Assembly (NCBI RefSeq): GCF_000484535.1
Contig: NC_022600.1
Span: 3,348,001 to 3,412,000, forward strand
Length of the DNA stretch: 64,000 nucleotides
Reading direction: 5' to 3'
Source: Gloeobacter kilaueensis JS1
GTDB taxonomy: Bacteria > Cyanobacteriota > Cyanobacteriia > Gloeobacterales > Gloeobacteraceae
Shown in pieces: positions 9,062 through 16,538 of the stretch. Each line of letters begins with the position of its first letter. Positions within the stretch are counted from its first letter, which is position 1. A program made the position numbers and the translations under genes. The notes below the pieces were generated by a model. The model was not told where the DNA came from and searched no databases. It worked only from the letters and a program-made list of their open reading frames with translations.

Positions 9062-10129
9062 ATGGACGAAGAGCTTCCGCTTCCAGACGAGCAAGATAAT
9101 TTTGGCGGTGAGGGAGAAGGCGAGTACGAGGCGGACCTGCAGAGCAACCTCGAGCAGGACTGCGAAGATGAGGGGGGCGAGTACAACGACGACGGGCAGA
9201 ACGAACAAGCCGCTCTCCAGAATTTTGATGACGGCCAGAACGGCGGCTTTGCCGACGATTTCGGTGATGGACAATACCAGGCTCTCGCTGACGATGGCTA
9301 CGGCAACGGACAGTACCAGAGTCCTGACGATGGCTACGACGAGGGGCAGTATCTGGCCGATGCCGACGAATATAGCGACGGGCAGTACCAGAGTGCGGAC
9401 GATAGCTACGATGATGGCCAATACCAGGCAGCCGGAGACGGCTACGACGATATCCAGGGTGAGCAGGACTTCTCCAACTTCGATGCAGAGAGTTTTGACA
9501 ACTCGTACAACGAGCAGACAGGCAGCTTCGGCAATTTCTTTGACAGTGAGCGGAACGACGACACGAACGGAACAGGCTATGGCTTTGGCAGTAGTGACGG
9601 CAGCTTCAACAGCTACGACTACGATGGCGACGCGAGCGGCTACGGCAATGGTGCGTATGAGATGGGTAATGATAGCTATGGTATGCCGCCGGAGGGGAGT
9701 GGCTTTATTGGCTCTGGAGCCGAGAGCTATGGCATGACCTCCCAGGTAGACGGCATGGGCGGCACAGATCCGACTTTGCTGGCGGACAATCCAGGTGGTG
9801 CGCCTGCGAATCCAAACAACGGCGGAGCCCCAAGCACCAGAGCTACTGATCTGGGTCCGCCTATAACCAGTCCTACTCAACCCCAAGATCAAAGAAATAC
9901 CAATACTACTGGTGGAGTCAGCTATGGCAAGAACTCGCAAGGTAGGATAGATGCCACAGCAATCTTTGAAAATTGCAACCAGTACAGTGGCGGAGCAACA
10001 AGTTTCGGTGGCAGTGTAACAGCAGGCTCTGATGGCAGTTGGCGATTTGAGGCTCACGGAGGAGTGACTACAGGAGACCCAAATAAGCAAGGAGATTGCC
10101 CAAAACCTCCCAATCTGCCCAATCCATAA
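9062..10129 (+). CDS. Acidic Tyr/Gly/Gln/Asp repeat protein, low complexity
   Basis: This 355-residue protein has no signal peptide or membrane helix. Residues 1-60 are very acidic. Residues of about 60-140 hold roughly six imperfect 12-residue repeats of the type DDGYDDGQYQSA. Residues 140-300 are rich in Gly, Tyr, Ser, Asn and Asp, with regularly spaced tyrosines. The last 75 residues look more ordered (SYGKNSQGRIDATAIFENC...GSWRFEAHGG...GDC) and hold two cysteines. The composition is that of an intrinsically disordered, prion-like or calcium-binding segment. The function is unknown. The aspartyl protease gene starts 19 bases downstream, so the two are probably co-transcribed. Confidence 0.7.
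   Translation: MDEELPLPDEQDNFGGEGEGEYEADLQSNLEQDCEDEGGEYNDDGQNEQAALQNFDDGQNGGFADDFGDGQYQALADDGYGNGQYQSPDDGYDEGQYLADADEYSDGQYQSADDSYDDGQYQAAGDGYDDIQGEQDFSNFDAESFDNSYNEQTGSFGNFFDSERNDDTNGTGYGFGSSDGSFNSYDYDGDASGYGNGAYEMGNDSYGMPPEGSGFIGSGAESYGMTSQVDGMGGTDPTLLADNPGGAPANPNNGGAPSTRATDLGPPITSPTQPQDQRNTNTTGGVSYGKNSQGRIDATAIFENCNQYSGGATSFGGSVTAGSDGSWRFEAHGGVTTGDPNKQGDCPKPPNLPNP
9253..9465 (+). repeat. Imperfect ~36-bp tandem repeats inside the acidic protein gene
   Basis: The DNA repeats a unit of about 36 bases encoding D-D-G-Y-x-D-G-Q-Y-Q-x-x. Recurrent cores are GACGATGGCTACG and GACGGGCAGTACCAGAG or close variants such as GATGGCCAATACCAGGC. Six units can be followed; one carries an extra codon. 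Copies differ at many third positions, so the array is old or under protein-level selection rather than freshly duplicated. Confidence 0.75.
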
Positions 10130-10148
10130 TGATGAGGAACGTATCGAG

Positions 10149-11396
10149 TTGAGAGGAAGGTACACATCTCTACAGTTATTCTGCATCATAGTACTTCTAT
10201 GGGCAGGATGGATGTTTTTAGGGCGGACAGATTTGCTTGCGCAATCTGTTCCGGACCATTCAAAAGCTACTGCAACAACTGAAAAATCACCACTCACGAC
10301 CATCCCTTTCGAGAGGGGTATCTTTGCCTTTGTGCCAGTTGTGAAGGTTAAAATCAACGATCAAGAATCTTGCTTTCTTGCAGTTGATTCTGGTGCATAT
10401 GGCGTCCAAATCACCCCTGAACTAGCTTACAAACTAAAGTTACCTGTAAAACCTCGTGAGGGTGGTTCAGCCGTGCTAAACGGACTAGGTGATAAGCAGA
10501 CTATACTGATAAGCCAGGAAGCATATATTAACAGTATTAAAATCAGAGACATTGAACTGACTAATATAAAAGCGAGTATATCCGCTTTACCTCTTAATAC
10601 ATCAGAGATTGATGGTCTTTTAGGTTCTGAATTATTTGAGAATTTTGTAGTTCAACTAAATTACGATAAATATGAGATATTACTCTTTGAGCCGAAGCAG
10701 TTCTCTTACAGAGGGAACGGCATCACTTTACCAATTACTTTTGCTTCTACTACGCCAATCATAACAGCTAAAATCGATGGTTTAGATGCACAGTTCAATC
10801 TTGATACTGGGAGTAGCAGAAGGCTTACCCTGTTCAAGCCTTTTATCAATAGATTCGACTTGCGCAAGCGTTATCCAAAGCGGATAGAAGTAGATAGCGG
10901 CCAGGCAATTGGTGGCCCTACTAGAGCAGAACTTACCCGAGCAAATCTGCTGAAATTGGGGAATATTGAGATTCATAGACCGCTAATCGAGCTAACGTTG
11001 CAAAAAGGTGGCTTCGCGACTTCCTTTTCAGTAGACGGAAATATTGGAGCGGGATTGCTGCAAAGATTCAACACGACCTTCGACTACAAGCGACAGCAAT
11101 TGATTTTAGAAAAGAACTCCCATTTCAACGATCCTTTTATATTTGTTTACTACGGCATGGCGGTTTTTCCAAAAACAGGTCTGGTAACTGAGATAGAAGA
11201 GTTGGGCCTTTTTTATCGCGCTGGTATTCGTAAAGGCGATAAAATCGTCGCCATCGATGGTTTTGCTTTTGACAAGATGAAAATCGAAGATTACGCCAGG
11301 CGGCTCGATAAAAAGCTTGGCGATCAGATTCGGATGACGGTGCAAAGGGGCGACCAGCAGCGCGAAGTAGTAATTACTGTCGAGGAAGCGCTCTGA
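10149..11396 (+). CDS. Membrane-anchored retropepsin-like aspartyl protease with PDZ domain
   Basis: This 415-residue protein has an N-terminal signal anchor (residues of about 8-28). Two pepsin/retropepsin-type halves follow, with the active-site triads AVDSGAYG (near residue 80) and NLDTGSSRR (near residue 218). Each has the downstream hydrophobic-Gly strand (IDGLLGSELF, VDGNIGAGLL). The C-terminal 90 residues form a PDZ-like domain (GLFYRAGIRKGDKIVAIDG). Periplasmic clan AA proteases with PDZ domains are known in bacteria. The start is a TTG at 10149; the first internal ATG would cut the anchor. Base composition is about one-third GC in the middle of the gene, far below its neighbours, suggesting recent transfer. 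It follows the acidic repeat gene by 19 bases. Confidence 0.85.
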   Translation: MRGRYTSLQLFCIIVLLWAGWMFLGRTDLLAQSVPDHSKATATTEKSPLTTIPFERGIFAFVPVVKVKINDQESCFLAVDSGAYGVQITPELAYKLKLPVKPREGGSAVLNGLGDKQTILISQEAYINSIKIRDIELTNIKASISALPLNTSEIDGLLGSELFENFVVQLNYDKYEILLFEPKQFSYRGNGITLPITFASTTPIITAKIDGLDAQFNLDTGSSRRLTLFKPFINRFDLRKRYPKRIEVDSGQAIGGPTRAELTRANLLKLGNIEIHRPLIELTLQKGGFATSFSVDGNIGAGLLQRFNTTFDYKRQQLILEKNSHFNDPFIFVYYGMAVFPKTGLVTEIEELGLFYRAGIRKGDKIVAIDGFAFDKMKIEDYARRLDKKLGDQIRMTVQRGDQQREVVITVEEAL

Positions 11397-11498
11397 CATT
11401 TTTTAGCGCATTAGTCGAGAGTCTTGCGCCCGTTTGGGTAAGGGGTGAGGCGCGCTGGTAGCCGATCGCAAACTGCTGCGCCAGGATGAGGGACTGAG

Positions 11499-11531
11499 TG
11501 GAATTTTTCCGGCAGCTGCAAGAAGCTCTAA
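11499..11531 (+). pseudogene. Possible remnant of a second esterase C terminus
   Basis: These 33 bases match the last 33 bases of the esterase gene (8874-8906) at 28 positions without gaps, including the stop codon. They encode WNFSGSCKKL-stop against WNFFQSRKKL-stop. No open frame upstream extends the similarity. The likeliest reading is the decayed end of a duplicated esterase gene, but the match is short and could be chance. Confidence 0.35.
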
Positions 11532-11537
11532 GACCGC

Positions 11538-12341
11538 CTACTCTCGAATCGCATTCAGCACCCGAATAGCATCGCTCAGGGGGGCGACGGCGTGGGTGCG
11601 CAGGTAGTCGATGCCGCCCAGATACGCCCAGATTTCACAGGCCAGGGTACCGGCAGCACGGCCCTCGACGGGGCGGCCCCCGAGGACGTTGCCGATAAAC
11701 GACTTACGTGAGGCGCATAAATACAGTGGGCGGCCTAGCTGGCGCAATCGCTGCCACCCGGCGAGTACCCGCAGGCTCGCTTCCGGATTGCTGCCCAGAA
11801 AGTAGCCCATGCCTGGATCGATGATGAGTTGTTCCTCGTTCAAGCCCGCCTGCAGCAACCGCTCGATGCGCTCAGCAAAAAATCGCTCGATGCGATCGAG
11901 GATCGTCTCCGGATCGCTGATTTGCTTTTTGGCGCGCTGGCCCTGGTCTTGAGAAAACATCAGCACCACCGGCACCTCGGGATAGCTTTTAACGATCTCG
12001 ACGCTCGCCGGGTCTTTGAGGGCGGTGATGTCGTTTACCATGCCCGCACCCAGTTCCAGAGCGCGGGCGATCACGGCGCTTTTGTGGGTATCGACGGAGA
12101 TGCGGGCTCCTGAACGGCGCAGATCAGCGATCACCGGCTCCAGGCGAGCCATTTCGGTTGCAGCGCAGACGGCTTCGCCCTCGGGATTGCTCGATTCTGC
12201 TCCCAGATCCAGCCAGTGCGCTCCCTGGGCCAGCAACTGGTGGCCGTGGGCGATGGCCCGCTCCGCTTCGAGAAATTGTCCGCCGTCGGAGAACGAATCG
12301 CTGGTGATGTTGACGATGCCGACGATCTGGGTCTGGGCCAT
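11538..12341 (-). CDS. folP: Dihydropteroate synthase
   Basis: FolP condenses 6-hydroxymethyl-dihydropterin pyrophosphate with p-aminobenzoate in folate synthesis. The 267-residue protein is a TIM barrel with the N-terminal signature GIVNITSDSFSDGG, the pterin-site segments ARISVDTHKSAV and GMVNDITALKD, and the late motifs IIDPGMGYF and SRKSFIG. The ATG at 12341 gives the expected N terminus (MAQTQIVGIVNIT). The frame is open further upstream, but that region belongs to the preceding gene. Its start overlaps the stop of the upstream small gene by one base (TGATG), so the two are probably translationally coupled. Confidence 0.95.
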   Translation of the reverse strand: MAQTQIVGIVNITSDSFSDGGQFLEAERAIAHGHQLLAQGAHWLDLGAESSNPEGEAVCAATEMARLEPVIADLRRSGARISVDTHKSAVIARALELGAGMVNDITALKDPASVEIVKSYPEVPVVLMFSQDQGQRAKKQISDPETILDRIERFFAERIERLLQAGLNEEQLIIDPGMGYFLGSNPEASLRVLAGWQRLRQLGRPLYLCASRKSFIGNVLGGRPVEGRAAGTLACEIWAYLGGIDYLRTHAVAPLSDAIRVLNAIRE

Positions 12342-12694
12342 CAGCAGCAGGCGCAGGCAAAGGCCGGATCGGCGTGGTCGCGCGACCACTGCCGGATCTC
12401 ATCGCCGTCTGGACTGCGCAAAATCAGCTCGTTCAGATCGTTCAGGCTTTCGAGCCTGCCCCGGCCAAAGAGTTTGACGATCGTGCTGCGATTGGGCACC
12501 CGTGGCCACTGCTGAGCAAGCCAGTAACAGCCGGGCAGTTCGCGGGCGATCCGCATCCGGTTTTCGACAGGCGAAGGAGGCTCGCCCAACAAGTCGTCGC
12601 TCAGGGCCGTGAGGCTCAAGCGGCGGTACTCGCGAAAAAACCAGTTGCTGAATTCTTTTTCGGGATTAACTGGGGCAGCGAAGCCTTTGCTCAT
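12341..12694 (-). CDS. Conserved hypothetical protein coupled to folP
   Basis: This 117-residue soluble protein contains NWFFREYRRLSL near its N terminus, a central segment ELPGCYWLAQQWPRVPNRST, and a C-terminal Cys-rich end (ACACC). The start is the ATG at 12694, which has GGA seven bases upstream; an earlier ATG at 12724 is possible. The stop codon shares one base with the folP start. I do not recognise a named family. Coupling to folP may reflect operon packing rather than a folate role. Confidence 0.7.
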   Translation of the reverse strand: MSKGFAAPVNPEKEFSNWFFREYRRLSLTALSDDLLGEPPSPVENRMRIARELPGCYWLAQQWPRVPNRSTIVKLFGRGRLESLNDLNELILRSPDGDEIRQWSRDHADPAFACACC

Positions 12695-12735
12695 AAAGAT
12701 CCAGACGAACGGCGCTTTCCTCATTATAAGAAGCG

Positions 12736-14250
12736 CTACAGTTCACCCAAAGCTCGCCGGAGCGACGAGAGCGAGCGGTTGTAGTCCACCGTCGCCGTGA
12801 GCAGATTCACCCGCGCCTGGGTGAGGTCGCGGTCGGCCACCAGTACGTCGGTCTGGGTGCCGACGCCCTCTTCAAAGCGCCGCCTGGCAAGGCGCAAACT
12901 TTCTTCGGCGGAGGTGAGGGCGGTGCGGGCCGTGTCGATCTGCTGGCGGGAGGTGTCCAGTTGCGAGTAAGAACTCTCGACATCGAAGCGAATCGTGTCG
13001 CGGGTGTCGAGGTAGCGCACCCTGGCCGATTTGGCGTCGGCGATTGCCTGGGCCGCCCGCCCCTGGGCCGCCCCGCCGTCGAAGGCGTTCCACTGGATCT
13101 GCACACCGGCGCTGTAGCCGGTGAAGATGCCGAGGCTGCGGTCGGTGAGGTTGTCGAGGGCTTCGCCGTTGGCAAAGAGGCTGAGTTGGGGGCTGACGCT
13201 GCCGTAGGCGGCTTCTTCCCGCGCCCGCGCCGCCTGCTCCTGGGCAATTTGCGCCGCAAGCTCCGAGCGCTGGCTGTAGCTTTTGAGAATGCTCTCTTCG
13301 AGTCCCAGCGGCCAGGTGCCGCTCGCCTCGATCGGTTCGTCGGCGCTCACGTCGGTGGGCCGCTCGAAGTGCAACAGCCGGGCGAGGGCCCGCCGCCGGA
13401 CTGTCTGCTGGTTCTGGTAGCCCAGCCGCTGCTGAATGGCGTTGGCCAGTTGCACCTCCGCCTGCAGCACCGCAAAGCGGGCGGCGATCCCGGCGCGCAA
13501 CTCGGCCTGGGCATCTGTAAGAATCGCCTGGGCACTCTTGACCGCTGCCTCGCCGATTTCTAAGTTGCCGTCGGCGGTCTGCAGGTCGTAGTAGGCGGTA
13601 ATCACGCTCTCGATCACATCCTGGCGGACGCGCTCGTAGTCGAGGCGGGCCGCCTGCAATTGCTGCTGGGCGGCCCGGATGTTGCCCGGAATCAGGCCCC
13701 CCGAAAAAAGCGTCCAGCTGATGCTGGCCCGGCCATCGATGGGCGTCGAATCGAGAGGAAAGGCACCGCCTAGAATACTGCCGTTGCGCGCAAAGGCGGC
13801 CAGGATCGTGTTGGCCTGCAGGGGGGTAAACGCACCGGAACCCAGCACGACCTGATCGATGCCTGTGGGCTTGGAGAAGATGTCGAGGGTGATGCGCGTC
13901 TGGGCCGACTGCACGTAGGAGTAGCTGAGACTGAAGCTGGCTGTTGGATAAAGGGCCGCCTCCGCCTCGCGCTGCACGCCCTCGGCCCGCTCGACCGCCA
14001 GCTTTGCCAGCAACAGTTGGGGGCTGCGCTCCAGACCGATTCTCACCGCCTCCTGCAGCCGCAGGGGCCGGTTGATCTGGGCTTTTAACTCAAGCGGCCC
14101 CTTTGGCATCGGCGGAATCGACGGTTGCAGGGGCGTTTCACCCAGCGCAGCGGCGTTCGTCCCGCTACTCGGAGTGGTCTGGGCGACGAGCGGCGCACCA
14201 GAAAATAGCCAGCCGGTGGCCAATAACCCGATAAGCAGGCGGTGGTTCAT
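12736..14250 (-). CDS. TolC family outer-membrane channel protein
   Basis: This 504-residue protein has a signal peptide ending near GAPLVAQTT. Two OEP repeats follow, each with long heptad-rich helices and a beta hairpin, the standard TolC architecture. Typical segments are RLQEAVRIGLERSPQLL at the start of the first repeat and RRFEEGVGTQTDVLVADRDL near the end of the second. TolC proteins form trimeric tunnels for type I secretion or RND efflux; no inner-membrane partner is encoded next to it. A 17-bp tandem repeat 26-60 bases upstream of the start may be an operator. The downstream small gene and folP lie on the same strand. Confidence 0.92.
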   Translation of the reverse strand: MNHRLLIGLLATGWLFSGAPLVAQTTPSSGTNAAALGETPLQPSIPPMPKGPLELKAQINRPLRLQEAVRIGLERSPQLLLAKLAVERAEGVQREAEAALYPTASFSLSYSYVQSAQTRITLDIFSKPTGIDQVVLGSGAFTPLQANTILAAFARNGSILGGAFPLDSTPIDGRASISWTLFSGGLIPGNIRAAQQQLQAARLDYERVRQDVIESVITAYYDLQTADGNLEIGEAAVKSAQAILTDAQAELRAGIAARFAVLQAEVQLANAIQQRLGYQNQQTVRRRALARLLHFERPTDVSADEPIEASGTWPLGLEESILKSYSQRSELAAQIAQEQAARAREEAAYGSVSPQLSLFANGEALDNLTDRSLGIFTGYSAGVQIQWNAFDGGAAQGRAAQAIADAKSARVRYLDTRDTIRFDVESSYSQLDTSRQQIDTARTALTSAEESLRLARRRFEEGVGTQTDVLVADRDLTQARVNLLTATVDYNRSLSSLRRALGEL

Positions 14251-14275
14251 CGTCTCTCTCCTGGTTTGGGGACGG

Positions 14276-14314
14276 ATTAACTAAACTGCCGAGTTAACTA
14301 AACTGGCAAGTTAA
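14276..14314 (-). repeat. 17-bp tandem repeat upstream of the TolC-family gene
   Basis: Two direct copies (14276-14292 ATTAACTAAACTGCCGA and 14293-14309 GTTAACTAAACTGGCAA) and the start of a third (GTTAAC at 14310) sit in the short region between the TolC-family ATG and the DUF1634 stop codon. GTTAAC is itself palindromic. A 17-base period with palindromic cores so close to a start codon is typical of a repressor or activator operator. Confidence 0.6.
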
Positions 14315-14368
14315 CACCGATCCGGCCCATAGTTTAGGGAGGGGGGCGACGAACAAGAAATTTTGGCT

Positions 14369-14737
14369 TCAGCCAGCAAGCAGGCCGTGGAGCAGTACCA
14401 GCAGAACAACCGCTGCAATCCCGGTATAGACCGCTTCGCGCTGTCTGGCAAAATTGACGAGGGCAAAGAGGACCTGGGCGATGGGCACCGCAAGCAGGAG
14501 CATCAGTCCCAGTTGGATGAGAGCGCGGCCATGGCCGCCCGAGGCGGCCTGGATGATCGCCGGAAGCTGGCGCAACTGGGCCGGTTCGGAGTGAAAGACG
14601 GCGTAATCGGGACTGGCACTGCCGTGGCGCTGGAGGTACAGCCAGCCGCCGACGGCGACGACAAGGGCGGCAAGCCAGACACCTGCGCTGAGCACGCGAC
14701 TTAAGTGCTGCTGGAGCGGTTGTTCAGAGTGCTGCAT
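14369..14737 (-). CDS. DUF1634 membrane protein, partner of TSUP transporter
   Basis: This 122-residue protein has three hydrophobic helices (about residues 17-35, 76-94 and 101-119) and matches the DUF1634 pattern. The start is the ATG at 14737, which has a GGGAGG ribosome site and overlaps the end of the TSUP gene by 14 bases. DUF1634 proteins are commonly encoded directly after TauE/SafE-type permeases and may assist them. This arrangement and the overlap support co-translation. Confidence 0.85.
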   Translation of the reverse strand: MQHSEQPLQQHLSRVLSAGVWLAALVVAVGGWLYLQRHGSASPDYAVFHSEPAQLRQLPAIIQAASGGHGRALIQLGLMLLLAVPIAQVLFALVNFARQREAVYTGIAAVVLLVLLHGLLAG

Positions 14738-15620
14738 GGCCAAACCTCCCACCAAAAGCACCAACGATCATCTGCACCGCCAGAACCGCCACCAGACAGG
14801 CAAAGACCGGCCTCAAAAGTCGTGGGCTGCTGCCGATGAAGACCCGCGCTCCCACGAGCGAGCCTGCGAGGACGCCGAGCACGACAGGCAGGGTGAGGCC
14901 CGGATCGATGTAGCCCTGGTGGAGATAAATACCGGCGCTGGCTGCCGCCGTCACCCCGATCATGAAGTTGCTGGTGGCCGTCGAAACCTTAAAAGGCAGG
15001 CCCATCACCTGATCCATCGCCAGCACCTTCAATGCCCCCGAACCGATGCCCAGCAGGCCCGAAAGCATTCCAGCCACCCCCATCAGGGCAAACCCTGGGG
15101 CAACCGCCCGCACCCGGTAGCTGCGCGCTCCGCCCGCTTCCGGATAGCTGCCGTTCAGTTGCAGAACTTCTGCCCACTTATCGACCCGCTCAGCGGCGGG
15201 CGATTTTTTGGGCGGACGAACGGCGAGGTAGGCCGAGACGAGCAGCACTGCACCGAAGACACAGGCGATGAGGGCTGTCGGCAGGCGGGAGGCAAGCAGC
15301 GCTCCTGCCACCGCCCCGAGGGTCGTCGCCAGCTCCAGCAGCAAACCGATGCGGACGTTGGTGATGCCGCGCTTGAGATACACACCCGCTGCCGCCGCCG
15401 AGGTGGCGATCACCGACACCAGCGACGCCCCGGCGGCGTAGCGAATATCGACGCCAAAACCCAGAGTCAGCAGCGGCACGATCACCACCCCACCGCCCAG
15501 ACCGCTCAAGGCCCCGAGAAAACCAGCCAGCAACGCTCCCAAGCCGAGCAGAACCGTCAAAAGCCAGATCGTCAATCGCTCCCCCCACCGCTGTCTTTCC
15601 TTCTCCAGGATATGCAGCAA
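14724..15620 (-). CDS. TSUP (TauE/SafE) family anion permease
   Basis: This 298-residue protein has about eight transmembrane helices in two related halves. The first half has GFLGALSGLGGGVVIVPLL and the second GMLSGLLGIGSGALKVLAM, the paired Gly-rich signatures of the TauE/SafE family. Members export or import sulfur-containing or organic anions such as sulfite or sulfoacetate; the substrate here is unknown. The frame opens at a TTG at 15620. A TTG at 15575 with an adjacent GGGAG is an alternative start that still keeps all helices. Confidence 0.9.
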   Translation of the reverse strand: MLHILEKERQRWGERLTIWLLTVLLGLGALLAGFLGALSGLGGGVVIVPLLTLGFGVDIRYAAGASLVSVIATSAAAAGVYLKRGITNVRIGLLLELATTLGAVAGALLASRLPTALIACVFGAVLLVSAYLAVRPPKKSPAAERVDKWAEVLQLNGSYPEAGGARSYRVRAVAPGFALMGVAGMLSGLLGIGSGALKVLAMDQVMGLPFKVSTATSNFMIGVTAAASAGIYLHQGYIDPGLTLPVVLGVLAGSLVGARVFIGSSPRLLRPVFACLVAVLAVQMIVGAFGGRFGHAAL

Positions 15621-15658
15621 TTAACGTTCAGACAAAAAATGCAGCAAAGCTCACACAA

Positions 15659-16321
15659 TCAACATAAATTTACGCCCTGGGGACGGGCGCGGGTTGCGAT
15701 CTCCGTCTGGCGGAGCCTGTGGATGTTGTGGCAGGTAAAGGTCGCAGCGCCGCTACGCCGCTCGATAAGTTCGATGATCTGACCGGCGCTGTTAGCGAGA
15801 AACCACTGGCGCAGCAGGGTGTCCTCTACCGGCTCGGGGCTGAGGGGAACAAAACCGCGCCCTTTCCAGCTGCAAGCCACCTCGTCCATCCGATCGGGTA
15901 ATACCCGCAGGGCGACGTGATGCACGCAGTCGCTGCCGTTTTCCTGCAGGAGCCGGGCATGCCGATCGCCGTCGCTATAAGGGGCAAGCACGACGACAAG
16001 CCCCCGCTCCAGGCGCACGCTCGCCATATAAAACCACAGATCCACGGGCAGATCGGCTGCTTCGCCCCCAGCACAAAAGCCATCGGGAAACAGTGCCGGT
16101 CCCTCGGTGAACTGCCCACCGACTACCAGCAGTTCGCCGTTAAAGCGCTCGAAGTGTTCCCGGTTCCCCTGGAGGACTACAACGTGATCCACCGCCACTT
16201 CCTGGCCGTAGAGCCGATCACAAAAGTCCCAGGTTGCCCAAAAAGCTGCTGAAGAGCGCTCCGGACGGTAATACAGCCGGCCTGCACGCTCTTCAAAAGG
16301 ACTGGTGAGTTGTCTTTCCAC
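15659..16321 (-). CDS. VOC-fold (glyoxalase/HPPD-like) protein
   Basis: This 220-residue soluble protein has a first domain starting VDHVVVLQGN and a second with CVHHVALRVLPDRMDEV followed by GQIIELIERR. These are the beta-alpha-beta-beta-beta pattern and the His/Glu metal positions of the vicinal oxygen chelate superfamily, closest in feel to 4-hydroxyphenylpyruvate dioxygenase C-terminal modules. Only part of the usual metal triad is evident, so catalysis is uncertain. The start is a GTG at 16321 with a GGAGGG run immediately in front, which is closer than optimal. It lies downstream of nothing obvious on its strand and diverges from the Rieske gene. Confidence 0.55.
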   Translation of the reverse strand: MERQLTSPFEERAGRLYYRPERSSAAFWATWDFCDRLYGQEVAVDHVVVLQGNREHFERFNGELLVVGGQFTEGPALFPDGFCAGGEAADLPVDLWFYMASVRLERGLVVVLAPYSDGDRHARLLQENGSDCVHHVALRVLPDRMDEVACSWKGRGFVPLSPEPVEDTLLRQWFLANSAGQIIELIERRSGAATFTCHNIHRLRQTEIATRARPQGVNLC

Positions 16322-16384
16322 CCCTCCAGCCTAGGCGATCCGGACCGCCGACAGATTTTGGACAGCATTTTACAAAAAACTCGC

Positions 16385-16488
16385 CTGCCGCCTGACCGGC
16401 AGTACCGCCCCTTGCCCCAAAAAAGGGAGGTTCACCGTTGCCAGGAGCCGGACAGCTTCCCGCAACCTCGGTAGTCGTAGCTACTGCC
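16385..16488 (+). promoter_or_regulatory. Structured leader with competing stems upstream of the Rieske gene
   Basis: Three strong hairpins can be drawn. CTGCCG (16385-16390) pairs with CGGCAG (16397-16402). GAGGTT (16427-16432) pairs with AACCTC (16464-16469). GGTAGT (16470-16475) pairs with ACTGCC (16483-16488). A competing stem GTTGC (16437-16441) with GCAAC (16462-16466) uses the same AAC bases as the second hairpin, so the two exclude each other. No U-run terminator follows. I cannot match it to a known riboswitch class. Confidence 0.4.
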
Positions 16489-16538
16489 AGGGCAGCGGGC
16501 GTCTGTGACGATAGGTGGGTTCTATCTGCACCGCACCG

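Noticed and set aside
8936-10357. A 473-codon open frame on the minus strand
   Set aside because: It is antisense to the acidic repeat gene and exists because Asp/Gly/Gln/Tyr codons rarely give stops on the other strand. It has no domain, no ribosome site, and the plus strand has a TTGACA promoter and a clean start.
14736-15782. A 348-codon plus-strand frame
   Set aside because: It is antisense to the TSUP permease, whose family motifs and helices are clear. Its translation is rich in His, Gln and Arg with no recognisable fold.
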